Assembly: GCF_041538045.1 (NCBI RefSeq)
Contig: NZ_JBGOSE010000008.1
Span: 62,001 to 126,000 of the forward strand
Source: Aliiglaciecola sp041538045
GTDB lineage: Bacteria; Pseudomonadota; Gammaproteobacteria; Enterobacterales; Alteromonadaceae
Direction of reading: 5' to 3'
DNA: 64,000 bases
Part shown: piece after piece, positions 9,831 through 18,884 of the stretch
How the letters are laid out: every line of letters begins with the position of its first letter
Position numbering within the stretch: the first letter of the stretch is position 1
Made by a program: the position numbers and the translations under genes
Notes under the pieces: model-generated
Told to the model about the DNA's origin: nothing
The model's database searches: none
What the model saw: only the letters and a program-made list of their open reading frames with translations

Positions 9831-11593
9831 GTCAAACCGGTAATAAAAGTAGCGAGCAAGTAACAACCTCCAACCCCGAGCAAAATTTTGATGTGATAGT
9901 GGTTGGCTCTGGAATTACAGGCGGATGGGCAGCCAAAGAGTTTTGTGAAAAAGGCTTTAAAACTTTGGTGATTGAACGCGGTCGCCACCTTGATCATCCG
10001 AGTCCAGAATATAATGACATGAAAGCGCCTTGGCAGCTTGATAATCTTGGTTTTGCTCCTGAAACTTTAAAAGAGCAAGGCCGGTATTCGCAGCTAATCG
10101 CAAAGAAAAAAGTGTTAAAGTCTGATTCTATTCAATTTTATTCTGATGACTCTGAATACCCATACTCCTTTCCTAAAGAGCGCCCCTTTATGTGGACGCG
10201 CGGTTATCAGTTAGGTGGTCGTTCGTTAACTTGGGGGCGACAAGTATTACGTTGGGGTAGAAAAGACTTTGAATCTAATGCTAAAGATGGTCACGGTGTA
10301 ACTTGGCCAATTAGCTATGACGACTTAGCCCCTTGGTATGACTATGTAGAAGAATTTATTGGCGTTGCTGGCAATAAAGATGGCCTTGAATCTGTACCCG
10401 ATGGTGTCTTTCAAAAACCGTGGGAAATGAGTAGTGCCGAACAATTTATTGCAAAAAATATAGCGAAAAAATACAGCGATAGGCACCTGATTATAGGGCG
10501 TTCAGCTAATCTGACACAACCAACAAAAGAACAACATGAGTTAGGAAGAACTCAGTGCCAAGCGCGCTCTTATTGTGCACGAGGTTGTACTTTTGGCGCA
10601 TATTTTAGCTCTTTATCAGCGACATTACCGGCAGCGAGAAAAACCGGAAACTTGACCATAGTTACTGACGCGATTGCTTCTTCAATTGATTACAACGAAT
10701 CAACAGGTAAAGCCAGTGGCGTTACTATTGTAGATGCTCACACAAAAGAGAAGCGCAGTTACAAAGCTCGGGTTGTTTTTTTATGCGCGTCAGCATTGGG
10801 CTCAGTTCAAATATTATTGAATTCAAAGTCAAAGACCTTTCCCAATGGGATTGCCAACTCAAGCGGAGCGGTTGGGCATTATATTATGGATCACTTTACC
10901 GGTGTAGTTGGTATGGGCGAAGTACCAGGCTTAGAAGATAAGTTCAGTTATGGTCGGCGTCCAATTGGTACTTATATACCTAATTATCGTCAGGACAAGG
11001 CTGATGATGTCGATTTTAGTCGAGGTTACGGCTATCAAACTATTGCTGCTGCTCGACCCAATACAGGGACAACCGCGAAAAAAGTTGGTATTGGCGTAGA
11101 AGTAAAAGCTCAAGCTAATCAGCCTAGTCCTTGGTATTTTAGAGCGTTTATGTACGGTGAGATTTTACCTTATTACGAAAACAAAGCGACCTTACATCCA
11201 ACTAAAAAGGATGCTTGGGGTATTCCCCAATTACATATTGATGCGCACATTCGTGACAATGAACGTAAAATGATCAAACAAGCAGCAAAAGATATCAAAG
11301 AAATATTAGAAGTTGGTGGTTGCGATAAAATCAAAATTATTGAGACGCCTAATGATAAACATATTACGGTAGGAAGCAGAACCCATGAAATGGGGGGGGC
11401 TTGCATGGGAGCAGATCCTAACATTTCAGTACTAAATAAATGGGCTCAGTCTCATGACGTCGCCAACTTATTTGTGACTGACGGTGCGTGCATGTCGTCT
11501 TGTGCGACGCAAAATCCTTCCTTGACCTATATGGCAATAACAGCTCGTGCGGCGGACTATGCCGTCAAGTTAATGAATGAAGATATATTATAG
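9827..11593 (+). CDS. GMC-family FAD oxidoreductase (sugar dehydrogenase large subunit)
   Basis: Oxidises a sugar or sugar alcohol hydroxyl using FAD. The dinucleotide-binding motif VVGSGITGGWAAKEF is at about residue 25 and the ring ends in an ERGR acidic turn. The C-terminal GMC_oxred_C domain has the catalytic His in SRTHEMGG and the conserved Asn in ATQNPSLTY. There is no signal peptide, which fits co-export with the Tat-tagged subunit encoded just upstream (four-base overlap). The TIM-barrel gene follows with a one-base overlap (TAGTG). Closest characterised systems by layout are gluconate 2-dehydrogenase and glucoside 3-dehydrogenase. The 3-oxidation reading is inferred from the neighbours. 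A run of eight G encodes the active-site MGGA. Confidence 0.9.
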   Translation: MSQTGNKSSEQVTTSNPEQNFDVIVVGSGITGGWAAKEFCEKGFKTLVIERGRHLDHPSPEYNDMKAPWQLDNLGFAPETLKEQGRYSQLIAKKKVLKSDSIQFYSDDSEYPYSFPKERPFMWTRGYQLGGRSLTWGRQVLRWGRKDFESNAKDGHGVTWPISYDDLAPWYDYVEEFIGVAGNKDGLESVPDGVFQKPWEMSSAEQFIAKNIAKKYSDRHLIIGRSANLTQPTKEQHELGRTQCQARSYCARGCTFGAYFSSLSATLPAARKTGNLTIVTDAIASSIDYNESTGKASGVTIVDAHTKEKRSYKARVVFLCASALGSVQILLNSKSKTFPNGIANSSGAVGHYIMDHFTGVVGMGEVPGLEDKFSYGRRPIGTYIPNYRQDKADDVDFSRGYGYQTIAAARPNTGTTAKKVGIGVEVKAQANQPSPWYFRAFMYGEILPYYENKATLHPTKKDAWGIPQLHIDAHIRDNERKMIKQAAKDIKEILEVGGCDKIKIIETPNDKHITVGSRTHEMGGACMGADPNISVLNKWAQSHDVANLFVTDGACMSSCATQNPSLTYMAITARAADYAVKLMNEDIL

Positions 11594-12531
11594 TGAATAG
11601 ACGTAAGTTTATTCGTCGTTCAATTGTCGCCGGCATTGCTAGCGCTGGCGTGGTTTCGTGTTCCACACTCAAAGCTAGCAATACAACTGCAGATACAATG
11701 GATATTTTATCTTTTGAAGAGCGCAAAAAATGGCTTAGTTCGTTTGCTTGTAATATTGAGCAGTGGTTTCGCCCTATGCCATTTTTAGAGCGTATCAATG
11801 CGGCTAAAGCCCTTGGCTTTACCGCTGTTGAAATGTGGAATCCGGCATCAACTAAACCTGGTAAAACGCCTGAATTGATAGTGCAAAGAGCAAAAGAGCA
11901 GGGCATGCGCATTACCAGTTTTTCACCTAGCGCCCCCAATCTAGCCGATCCTAAAAATGAACAAACGATTAAAGAATGGTTAGAAGTAGCGATTGCTATA
12001 GCAAAAACGTTAAAAGTGCCTAATTTTAATTTAACGGGTCACAAATTAATTGAGGGATTAACTGAAGCGCAAATGATAGAAAACTACACGCGTAGGTTGA
12101 AATCATTTGCACCCAGATTAGAAGCAGAAAATATAGTTGCAACGGTTGAACCTTATAATCCGTTTAACCATAAAGGGCATTTCATCTATGGTAATGAACC
12201 TGCGTTAAGTATTTGTCGTGAAGTTAATTCGCCCAGTATTAAATTAAATTGGGATTTTTTTCATATGCAACGCACCAATGGCAACTTGATCACTCACTTA
12301 GAAAATGGTTTTGACCAAGTTTCGTATATTCAGCTGGCAGATTCACCTAACAGAAACCAACCCGGAACTGGTGAAGTGGCTTATGGAAAGGTACTCACTC
12401 GATTAAGAGAGTTAGGTTATCAAGGTTATATTGGTGCAGAGTTTTTCCCTGAGAACAAAAACACGTTAACCGCCGCATCAGACTTGGCCAAGTTAGCTAA
12501 AAGTATCAAGCTGGCTAAGCCTAGTATTTAA
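11593..12531 (+). CDS. Sugar isomerase/epimerase-like TIM barrel (AP-endonuclease-2 fold), exported
   Basis: A 312-residue xylose-isomerase-like TIM barrel related to hydroxypyruvate isomerase. The GTG start at 11593 overlaps the GMC stop. The first residues are a twin-arginine signal (NRRKFIRRSIVAG) followed by a lipobox-like VVSC, so the protein is exported and perhaps lipidated. Metal ligands typical of the fold are visible: Glu in ATVEPYNP, Asp in KLNWDFFHM, Asp-Ser in YIQLADSPNR and Glu in YIGAEFFP. Exported members next to GMC plus subunit-3 pairs have been proposed or shown to act on 3-keto sugars as lyases or isomerases. Substrate and exact reaction cannot be read from sequence. Confidence 0.85.
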   Translation: MNRRKFIRRSIVAGIASAGVVSCSTLKASNTTADTMDILSFEERKKWLSSFACNIEQWFRPMPFLERINAAKALGFTAVEMWNPASTKPGKTPELIVQRAKEQGMRITSFSPSAPNLADPKNEQTIKEWLEVAIAIAKTLKVPNFNLTGHKLIEGLTEAQMIENYTRRLKSFAPRLEAENIVATVEPYNPFNHKGHFIYGNEPALSICREVNSPSIKLNWDFFHMQRTNGNLITHLENGFDQVSYIQLADSPNRNQPGTGEVAYGKVLTRLRELGYQGYIGAEFFPENKNTLTAASDLAKLAKSIKLAKPSI

Positions 12532-12574
12532 TTAATGAGAGATATATAGTTAAAACGTTACCCTTCTAATGAAG

Positions 12575-13154
12575 CAACTATGCAGGGGGGGGAAGCTAAT
12601 TGCCAAGTTGCTGGCGCGTCAATGTTATTCAGCCGATCCCTTTTGACCATAGGCCTCAGATTTGGCATTTCTCCCAAAGTTTTACGACAACGTGTGGCGG
12701 GTGCCTTGAATACAAATGTGATTGGAAAATGACAGGGTCATTCTTGTCTAGGTGCCTTAGGTCAAAGCTATTTGTATCTATCGCTGAGTGATTATGGTTA
12801 TGCTGATACAGAATTTAATATTTTTAAAGCACAAGGTTATCGGCTTTTCTTATCTATTTGAGAACCTCAATGGGGTCGACACTGTGGGAACTTAAAGGGG
12901 ACTTCGATTCGAGTTCTGGTAGGGCTCCCATTCGCTTTTTAAATCATCTATTTCATGGCGGTTACGGTGGTTTCTTTTATGTAGGTTTGGGCGGCATTCA
13001 TCCTTTGGAAAATACTGTTGCCTTTCAGAATTTTGAACTTAAACCTGTCTTTCCTAACAACACCAGCGTAAATGTGGGCTTACCGAATGGAAGTCAACAT
13101 TATATACCGCTGGCGAATATTCACTCCGGCTTTTGTATTGATATTCAATGGTAA
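12575..13154 (+). pseudogene. GH78 alpha-L-rhamnosidase, decayed C-terminal part
   Basis: Pieces in different frames match the intact lipoprotein GH78 (6241-9096) in order: LRQRVAGALNTNV (about 12685), LGALGQSYLYLSLSDYGYAD (about 12750), STLWELKG (about 12875), FLNHLFHGGYGGFFYVGLGG (about 12940) and FQNFELKPVFP (about 13025). They are broken by stops and several frameshifts, and a G-run of eight lies near the left end. Nothing matching the N-terminal two thirds is present. This is a dead partial duplicate or the remains of a third rhamnosidase next to the oxidoreductase operon. The longest open pieces (63 and 98 residues) are not separate genes. Confidence 0.85.
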
Positions 13155-13165
13155 CTTATAAGAAA

Positions 13166-13187
13166 AAGAGGCTGGTTAAAACCTCTT
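13166..13187 (-). terminator. Terminator of the heparinase-like gene
   Basis: Six-base stem AAGAGG/CCTCTT with a ten-base loop. On the minus strand it is followed by a short T-rich run. The stem overlaps the gene's own stop codon at 13176. Confidence 0.55.
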
Positions 13188-15761
13188 ATAAGCACTGTTA
13201 GTAGAAGGTTTGGCTGATACTTTATGCTGTTTATATTGCACGTAACTACCATTACCTAAGTACAAATCTAATAACTGTTGCTGCTCATCAAGCGTAACAA
13301 TCGCAAAGCGACCTTTAAAGTTGATACCTATATTTTTGTTTTGGTAAAGATCTTCGCTACTTTCTTGGATTAGAATGTATTGGGTTAATGTCTTACCATT
13401 GAGCTTTATACCTACTTTTACCCCTTTGAACACATCATTAGCAAGGATACGCTCAACTGTTTGTACTGCGTAGGGTTCTCCTTCAGTGATTGACTCGTAA
13501 GCCACTGCGTAAGGGTTAGTCCATGCTTCACCTCGATGGCGTAATAAAAAGGTGGGTAAGGGTTTTTTATTATAAGGCACAGAACCACCATAAGCTTTAG
13601 GGGCTTTTACTTGGCTAATTTCAATGTCTAAACCTGCTGGAATTAAGGCACGCATTGAAATATTTTTATCGCCTAGTTTACTGGCGGTAAAGGTGGCTTC
13701 GTATTGCTGAGCAGAGCTGCTTTTGGTTTTTACATCATCAAAAAAGTGCCAACCTGGGTGTCTATAGCCTCTTTGTCCTGTGGTTATCCACGGCAATTTA
13801 GCCGAGTCTTGATAACGGTCGGGATCCGCCGCTAATTTAACCGCTTGCTTGTTCGAAGTAATGGTTAGTTCATCGCCAATATTATGGTAAACATAGTCGT
13901 GGTACTGATTTGAGGTGTTACTTTTCGCTCTGAAAATATCGAGGTAATAACCTTTGTTTTCATCAAGCTTTATTAACGCTAGGGTTCTTTCATGTTGAGC
14001 GGGTGCTTTTAGGTTAAATTCATCAAAAAACGACGATGTTGAAAATGAATGCTTAGGTGATACACCGACATCACCGGCAGCAGGCTCCATTAATTCAGAT
14101 TTCACCCGATTAATACCTAGGTTAATCCAGTCACCCTTTGAGGCTGAAGCCCCATTACTAATAACCGTGTTATGGGCCGCAAATAAACGGTAGTAGTTCT
14201 CATGAATATCGGTTCGATAAGTACCTTTACCCCCGTCAACACCAAGAACATGGCCTTGACCATATAATTCCATGTCCATACCTGAGGCATGGCCGTGAAT
14301 ATATGAGCCACCAGCAACGAAGGCCATTAAGCTATTTTTGATTGGATTAAGCTTGTTTATATTGCGCTGAATATTCATCCCAGCGTATTCTAATCGTAGG
14401 GTGCGTGGGCGTTCTGGGGTCACGTCAATATCAGTTTCACTTTGAATTTTATTCACCGACCATAATAACTGTAATGGCGTAAAATAGGGGCTCGCGCCGT
14501 AAGAACGGTTATGAAGATGGCCACGGTCATATAAGCCGCTTTTGATGCTAGACGACAAATAAGTGGTAAAATATTCTTGTTGTTGTACGTTGTTATTTAA
14601 CATGGCTAACAACAAGGAGTTTTCTAAGTCGGCATAATCAATTTTATAAGTACGGTGGCCATCACCAATATAAGGAGATTCGTCGTTCGGGTACTCTAAA
14701 TTGTAATAGGAGGTAAACGCCCCCGGAATATTTGGGTATTTTGCACCTAGTTTTAACGATGGATCGTAACGGTCTAATAAGGTCATTAAATAGACGCTAA
14801 AACCCGCAACATGGCGAGAGTATTGGAATGATTCAGGCCAAATATCCCCTTCATTAACAAAGTGCTTAGCGACTGTATTTAGCGATGCTTGGTTTGTAGT
14901 GTCGATATGGGTGTAGTAAGGAATATATTTTTTGATTTGTTGGCTATCATCAAGCGCCAGAATATTATGTACTAAGCTTGATGACTCTAATACCGGCCAG
15001 TTTGAGTCCAACAAACCTTTGTTTAACGCTAACCATACATATGTACCAAACACGTTTTGAGCTGCGTTAAAGTTGAAATCTGTGAGTTTACTTGAGGCTA
15101 AGTCATACACTTTACCGCCCGACATTAAATAAGGGTAAACAAAGTCATAAATAATGGGTAATTGAGCACCTATTACCCGGGCTTCGTATAAGTGGTCGGT
15201 TGGAAACATCCAGCCTGAATTCATTGCCCCGTTTTTATAAACTTTCATTTGCTTAAGGGCGTTAATATACGTAAACAAAATGTCCGCGCCACAAGTCGCA
15301 TATTTTGATTCTTGGGTTAAATAATACAATACACCACAATCCACACCGTCTTGCAGGGTTTTAACCACTTGAGTTAATTGTGCTTGGCTACCTCCGTCTT
15401 TATGACGAAAGGTGGGTAGGGTAGGTGGCAATGATTTATTGTTAGACCAAACTAAAGGCAATTCTTCTAGGCTATTACGGCGTTTTTTATTGCCCACAAC
15501 CGCAACTGAGTCAGCACGATGTTTAAGCTCTTCAAATAAAGATTTAGCCCATGGCTCGCTTTGTATTTTTTCTAAAATAGCAGCTCGTTCTGAGTTTTTA
15601 ACCCATATTGACGGTCGTTCAATTTCTGTTGTGTCACTTGGTGATGCAAAGCTTAATGCATTGAAACTTAATGAGCATATACTGACCATTAACACGTTTT
15701 TTATACTTAAAACCTGTGTAAGTGAGTGCAGCCATGGTTTTTTATTTTTTGTAATTAACAT
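13176..15761 (-). CDS. Heparinase II/III family polysaccharide lyase, secreted
   Basis: Probably cleaves a uronate-containing polysaccharide or oligosaccharide by beta-elimination in the periplasm. It has a signal region of about 40 residues (MLITKNKKPWLHSL...ALSFAS), an alpha/alpha toroid N-terminal domain (about 60-450), then the heparinase II/III C-terminal beta-sandwich starting at GSYIHGHASGMDMELYG, with the conserved His and the NYYRLFAAHNTV segment. The start at 15761 is chosen because TAAAGG lies seven bases upstream; the frame extends 52 codons further without a signal peptide. About 861 residues, normal for the group. PL family number not assigned; uronate specificity is inferred from kduI/kduD in the same region. 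Confidence 0.87.
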   Translation of the reverse strand: MLITKNKKPWLHSLTQVLSIKNVLMVSICSLSFNALSFASPSDTTEIERPSIWVKNSERAAILEKIQSEPWAKSLFEELKHRADSVAVVGNKKRRNSLEELPLVWSNNKSLPPTLPTFRHKDGGSQAQLTQVVKTLQDGVDCGVLYYLTQESKYATCGADILFTYINALKQMKVYKNGAMNSGWMFPTDHLYEARVIGAQLPIIYDFVYPYLMSGGKVYDLASSKLTDFNFNAAQNVFGTYVWLALNKGLLDSNWPVLESSSLVHNILALDDSQQIKKYIPYYTHIDTTNQASLNTVAKHFVNEGDIWPESFQYSRHVAGFSVYLMTLLDRYDPSLKLGAKYPNIPGAFTSYYNLEYPNDESPYIGDGHRTYKIDYADLENSLLLAMLNNNVQQQEYFTTYLSSSIKSGLYDRGHLHNRSYGASPYFTPLQLLWSVNKIQSETDIDVTPERPRTLRLEYAGMNIQRNINKLNPIKNSLMAFVAGGSYIHGHASGMDMELYGQGHVLGVDGGKGTYRTDIHENYYRLFAAHNTVISNGASASKGDWINLGINRVKSELMEPAAGDVGVSPKHSFSTSSFFDEFNLKAPAQHERTLALIKLDENKGYYLDIFRAKSNTSNQYHDYVYHNIGDELTITSNKQAVKLAADPDRYQDSAKLPWITTGQRGYRHPGWHFFDDVKTKSSSAQQYEATFTASKLGDKNISMRALIPAGLDIEISQVKAPKAYGGSVPYNKKPLPTFLLRHRGEAWTNPYAVAYESITEGEPYAVQTVERILANDVFKGVKVGIKLNGKTLTQYILIQESSEDLYQNKNIGINFKGRFAIVTLDEQQQLLDLYLGNGSYVQYKQHKVSAKPSTNSAYKRF

Positions 15762-16169
15762 GTAAATGCCTTTAATAATTGAGCTGCTTTCGCCGAAGCA
15801 GGTATCAGACTTGTAATAACTGTGAGCGTAAATAGTGCTTTTAAAATACCTACGAGGTTCAAACCTTGAGCGCGATTGGAAAGTTGCATAAATATTCCTA
15901 TGTAGCTGAATATTCAAAACGTCATGCGAACTATAACTTTGGGCGGCATTTCTAATGTTTTTTCACAAATTTACGTTAGCAATATATGGCTAGTGACTAA
16001 TTTGTGATTATATTTGACAATTTGGTGATTGTAAATGATTGTAGTTGGTTGTTATTATTTTGTTGAGTTAGCGCACATTGATATCAATTAACTAAAGGTG
16101 AAGTATCAAACTTACAGCAAAGTTGGCTTATCTTTGAGACTTTTCATGATGAAGTGATGTAGGATTGGC
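15762..16169. other. Intergenic region upstream of the heparinase-like gene
   Basis: About 400 bases. The stretch 15990-16060 is rich in TGATTGTA-like direct repeats (TTTGTGATT, TTGGTGATTGTAAATGATTG) that could be an operator. Otherwise I see nothing assignable. Confidence 0.35.
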
Positions 16170-17545
16170 ATCACTTAAAATTCATTTCCGCCGAATTATT
16201 TACCTCTACCGGTTTAGGGCTGGAAAGATCACCCATATTATTATAAACACCATGGGGATCATATGTGGGCACAGGGTATAAACGAAACCATGTTCCCCCG
16301 ATTTGCTCATCAACCCAATAACCATATTATACTCGACATGAGCATGGACTCCATTGGCTCACATTTTGATCATACTCAAACTTGGTGGAATAACGGGCTC
16401 TGAGTGGTTTGAGTATTTAGCCCGGGAACAGGTGCTGATCTTTTAGTGCATTTGGGCGATGCTGCACCAGTGCATGGTGGCAGCAATGTTAAAATCCCCG
16501 CTGGGGCAACCGTTATTGGTAACAAATCCAAAGAGATGATTGGGTATAGTGAGAACCGAATTTAAACAAATCGCAGATTAGCTTTGGGCAGAAGCTTCAA
16601 ATACCATTATAGTATACCTAAAAGGGTTTGTGAGTAACGCTAGTCTTAAAGATACGATTACGCAGTTGAAAACCCCCCGCGTTGTTTATAGACAATGAAC
16701 CGGTGGAAGTGTTTACGAAAAGCCCTGTTGATGGTAACGATTTATACTTCCATGATGGATCGTCTAAGTTTAGACAAATCAATGTCGATATTTGTGGTGA
16801 CGAAAGCGAAAGTAAAGAAATACCTGAAATTTGGGATAATACCGATAGCCCCATTGAGCAAATCCAAAATTATCGCCGAGAAGGCAATAGTATTACCTTT
16901 GATTTAGCCCTTGAATCTTATGCGATCCGTTTTATTTTGGTCCATCGTGATATAAAAACACCAATTTACAACGGCACATACTCACAACTGGTTAAAGGCA
17001 TATACGAAAACAGTAACAACGAAGCGCAGGTAAGTGAGTTAACGGGCCCTTGGAAAGTCGAATTTGATCCAGCGTGGGCAGGACCTGGAGTTGTCAATTT
17101 TGATAACTTACGAGATTGGACCGCTCGCGCTGAAAAGGGTATTAAACATTATTCGGGCACGGCCAACTATGCGTTAACCTTTACCATTAGCCAAGCTCAA
17201 GTAGCAAGTAATAAATCTATCTAGATTTAGGCGAAGTCAGCAAATAGTCGAAGTCATCCTTGATAGCAAAAAATTAGGTACCTTGTGGAAACCTCCATTT
17301 GCTTTATGTATTAGCAGCTTATTGGTTGCAGGTGACAATTTACTCGAAGTGGCGATCACCAATACTTGGACGAATCGCCTAATTGGTGATGAAGCACTCC
17401 TCCGATACTAGCGGTTATAGCATGGTGAACGAAGATGAAGAAAGCACGATTTAACCAAAGGCAGATATTCAATATTTAAAAAGTGAATCAGGTGCGATCA
17501 AAGTGCCTGAGTTATGCCGATTGCGTGGCGTTGGTTAGGATACCT
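16170..17545 (+). pseudogene. GH106 alpha-L-rhamnosidase, decayed
   Basis: Fragments in shifting frames follow the order of a GH106 rhamnosidase. They are FISAELFTSTG (about 16180), GDHMWAQGINETMF (about 16255), SMDSIGSHFDHTQTWWNNG then a stop (about 16340), ADLLVHLGDAAPVHGGSN (about 16434), a 180-residue open piece (16682-17224) containing LTGPWKVEFDPAWAGPG and HYSGTANYALTF, and after a further shift LGTLWKPPFALCI and NTWTNRLIGDEA (about 17280-17390). Stops, a small deletion near 16430 and frameshifts show it is non-functional. The N-terminal half is missing. The GH106 assignment rests on recognising the HFDHTQTWW and WTxRLIGD signatures. Confidence 0.82.
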
Positions 17546-17605
17546 CTTAACAAATGTACGAACACATAGATTAGCATTTTAAGCGTAATTCCAGTGAGCT
17601 TTAAT

Positions 17606-17920
17606 CTATTCTAAATGGAAAACCATTGGGATTGGATTGACGATTGGTGAGTTATCAGGATTGGTCTCCATGATATCGGCCATATATGCCCACCATTTCT
17701 TTACAATAGGCTCTAGTGGCAATTCGTCCATTTTGTGATTTGATGTTCGTTTTAGCACGGCAAACAGCTTGTTCGATTCTTTTTCTAAAAATATAGAGTA
17801 GTCTGATACGCCTGCCTCTTTTAAGGCTGCAACCAGCTCAGGCCAAATTTCATCGTGTCGTTTTTCATACTCCGCCTCAAAACCTGGTAGCAAGGTCATA
17901 ACAAATGCGATTTTTTCCAT
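17606..17920 (-). CDS. rhaM: L-rhamnose mutarotase
   Basis: Interconverts alpha- and beta-L-rhamnopyranose so that the isomerase can use the sugar; cytoplasmic, about 104 residues. The family signature is plain: FVMTLLPGFEAEYEKRHDEI with the active-site Tyr and His, then KKWWAYMADIM and TNPDNSPI with the Trp and Asp of the sugar site. The ATG at 17920 (MEKIAF) is preferred over the one at 17935 because it matches the family N-terminus and has a GAG-rich sequence upstream. It lies just after the terminator of the DUF4861 gene, so it probably has its own promoter or depends on read-through. No rhamnose isomerase or rhamnulose-1-phosphate aldolase gene is in this window. Confidence 0.95.
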   Translation of the reverse strand: MEKIAFVMTLLPGFEAEYEKRHDEIWPELVAALKEAGVSDYSIFLEKESNKLFAVLKRTSNHKMDELPLEPIVKKWWAYMADIMETNPDNSPIVNPIPMVFHLE

Positions 17921-17949
17921 TTTCTTTGCTCTCATTATCTTATAAAAAA

Positions 17950-17970
17950 AACCTGCCCAAAGGGCAGGTT
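17950..17970 (-). terminator. Terminator of the DUF4861 gene
   Basis: Nine-base stem AACCTGCCC/GGGCAGGTT with a three-base loop. On the minus strand it is followed by a run of eight T. A strong intrinsic terminator between the DUF4861 gene and rhaM. Confidence 0.9.
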
Positions 17971-17981
17971 TGGTAAACTAT

Positions 17982-18884
17982 TTAGTTGCTGACGTTATCT
18001 AAATATTTCTGCCAAGCTTGATTACTGGTAATTATACCCGCACCTTCCCAAGCAAATCCTGCTTTGTAAGATAATCTCCCTTGTTGATCAGTTGTGGTAA
18101 ACATCCAGATGTGGCTTTCGTCTTTTATGTCACTTGGAATGTGTTCAATACCTTCAACCTGAGAAGGATTGAGTATAGCGCCTGTGCCGACACCCAAGTC
18201 ATCAATTACCTCCCAAGCAGAAATACGTCCATTTTCTTTGTTATACGACACTTTGGCTTTTTCGTCATGTGTGGCAACACCAATCGCGATGGGTAGGGCG
18301 CTAGGTTTACCGTCAAGTGTAAATACCGAATCGACTTGGAATAATTGCGTACCCATTGGTAATGAAATCGTTTTTATCTCTTTCACTATTCCAAGAGGGG
18401 TGTACCATTCATACTCCAATTCAAAGACAACTTTGTCATTACTACTTTCTATTACCTTGTAGCGTTTGAAACTGTGAGCAGTAAAGGCTTGTCCATCTAA
18501 CCAGATAGCTGTACCACCGACACCACGACTAATGCCGGTATGATAAGGGTCATAACCCTCACCATGATCTTCATGGTATGAAATACCATTCACGTAATTT
18601 TTGTACCATTTATCGATAATTGAATAGTCTACTTTTTTAAACCAAGCATCTACACCACTAGAATGTCCTTTAAGAGGAGCTGCGGGCCCGTATACTCGAA
18701 AGGCTACGCGATCATTTTCCCACGCAAAGTCATCTCGACGTTCTGGTACAAAGCGCGCATAGGCTTTCACAACAGGGGTATTTGAAATTGATTGAGTGAC
18801 ATTGTCACTTTGCTTGTTAGAACAAGCTAACAAAATGGTACTTGCGGCCAAAGCGAGTACAGGTAACTTGAATTTCATTTGCAT
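17982..18884 (-). CDS. DUF4861-family lipoprotein
   Basis: A 300-residue exported protein. The signal MKFKLPVLALAASTILLAC ends in a lipobox Cys at about residue 21. The body is a beta-rich DUF4861 domain (FAWENDRVAFRVYGP, YHEDHGEGYDPYH, SRGVGGTAIWLDG). The ATG at 18884 has AGGAAAG five bases upstream. DUF4861 proteins recur in polysaccharide loci that contain rhamnose or uronate, but I know of no firmly established reaction, so no function is given. The His/Glu/Asp-rich HEDHGEGYDPYH patch would suit metal or carbohydrate binding. It sits upstream of rhaM on the same strand but is separated from it by a strong terminator. Confidence 0.82.
   Translation of the reverse strand: MQMKFKLPVLALAASTILLACSNKQSDNVTQSISNTPVVKAYARFVPERRDDFAWENDRVAFRVYGPAAPLKGHSSGVDAWFKKVDYSIIDKWYKNYVNGISYHEDHGEGYDPYHTGISRGVGGTAIWLDGQAFTAHSFKRYKVIESSNDKVVFELEYEWYTPLGIVKEIKTISLPMGTQLFQVDSVFTLDGKPSALPIAIGVATHDEKAKVSYNKENGRISAWEVIDDLGVGTGAILNPSQVEGIEHIPSDIKDESHIWMFTTTDQQGRLSYKAGFAWEGAGIITSNQAWQKYLDNVSN

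Noticed and set aside
12600..12791. Separate small gene of 63 codons
   Set aside because: It overlaps the frameshifted GH78 remnant and is in the wrong frame; the real similarity is in the neighbouring frame.
16682..17224. Independent 180-residue protein
   Set aside because: It is the largest open piece of the decayed GH106 gene, with matching fragments on both sides in other frames.
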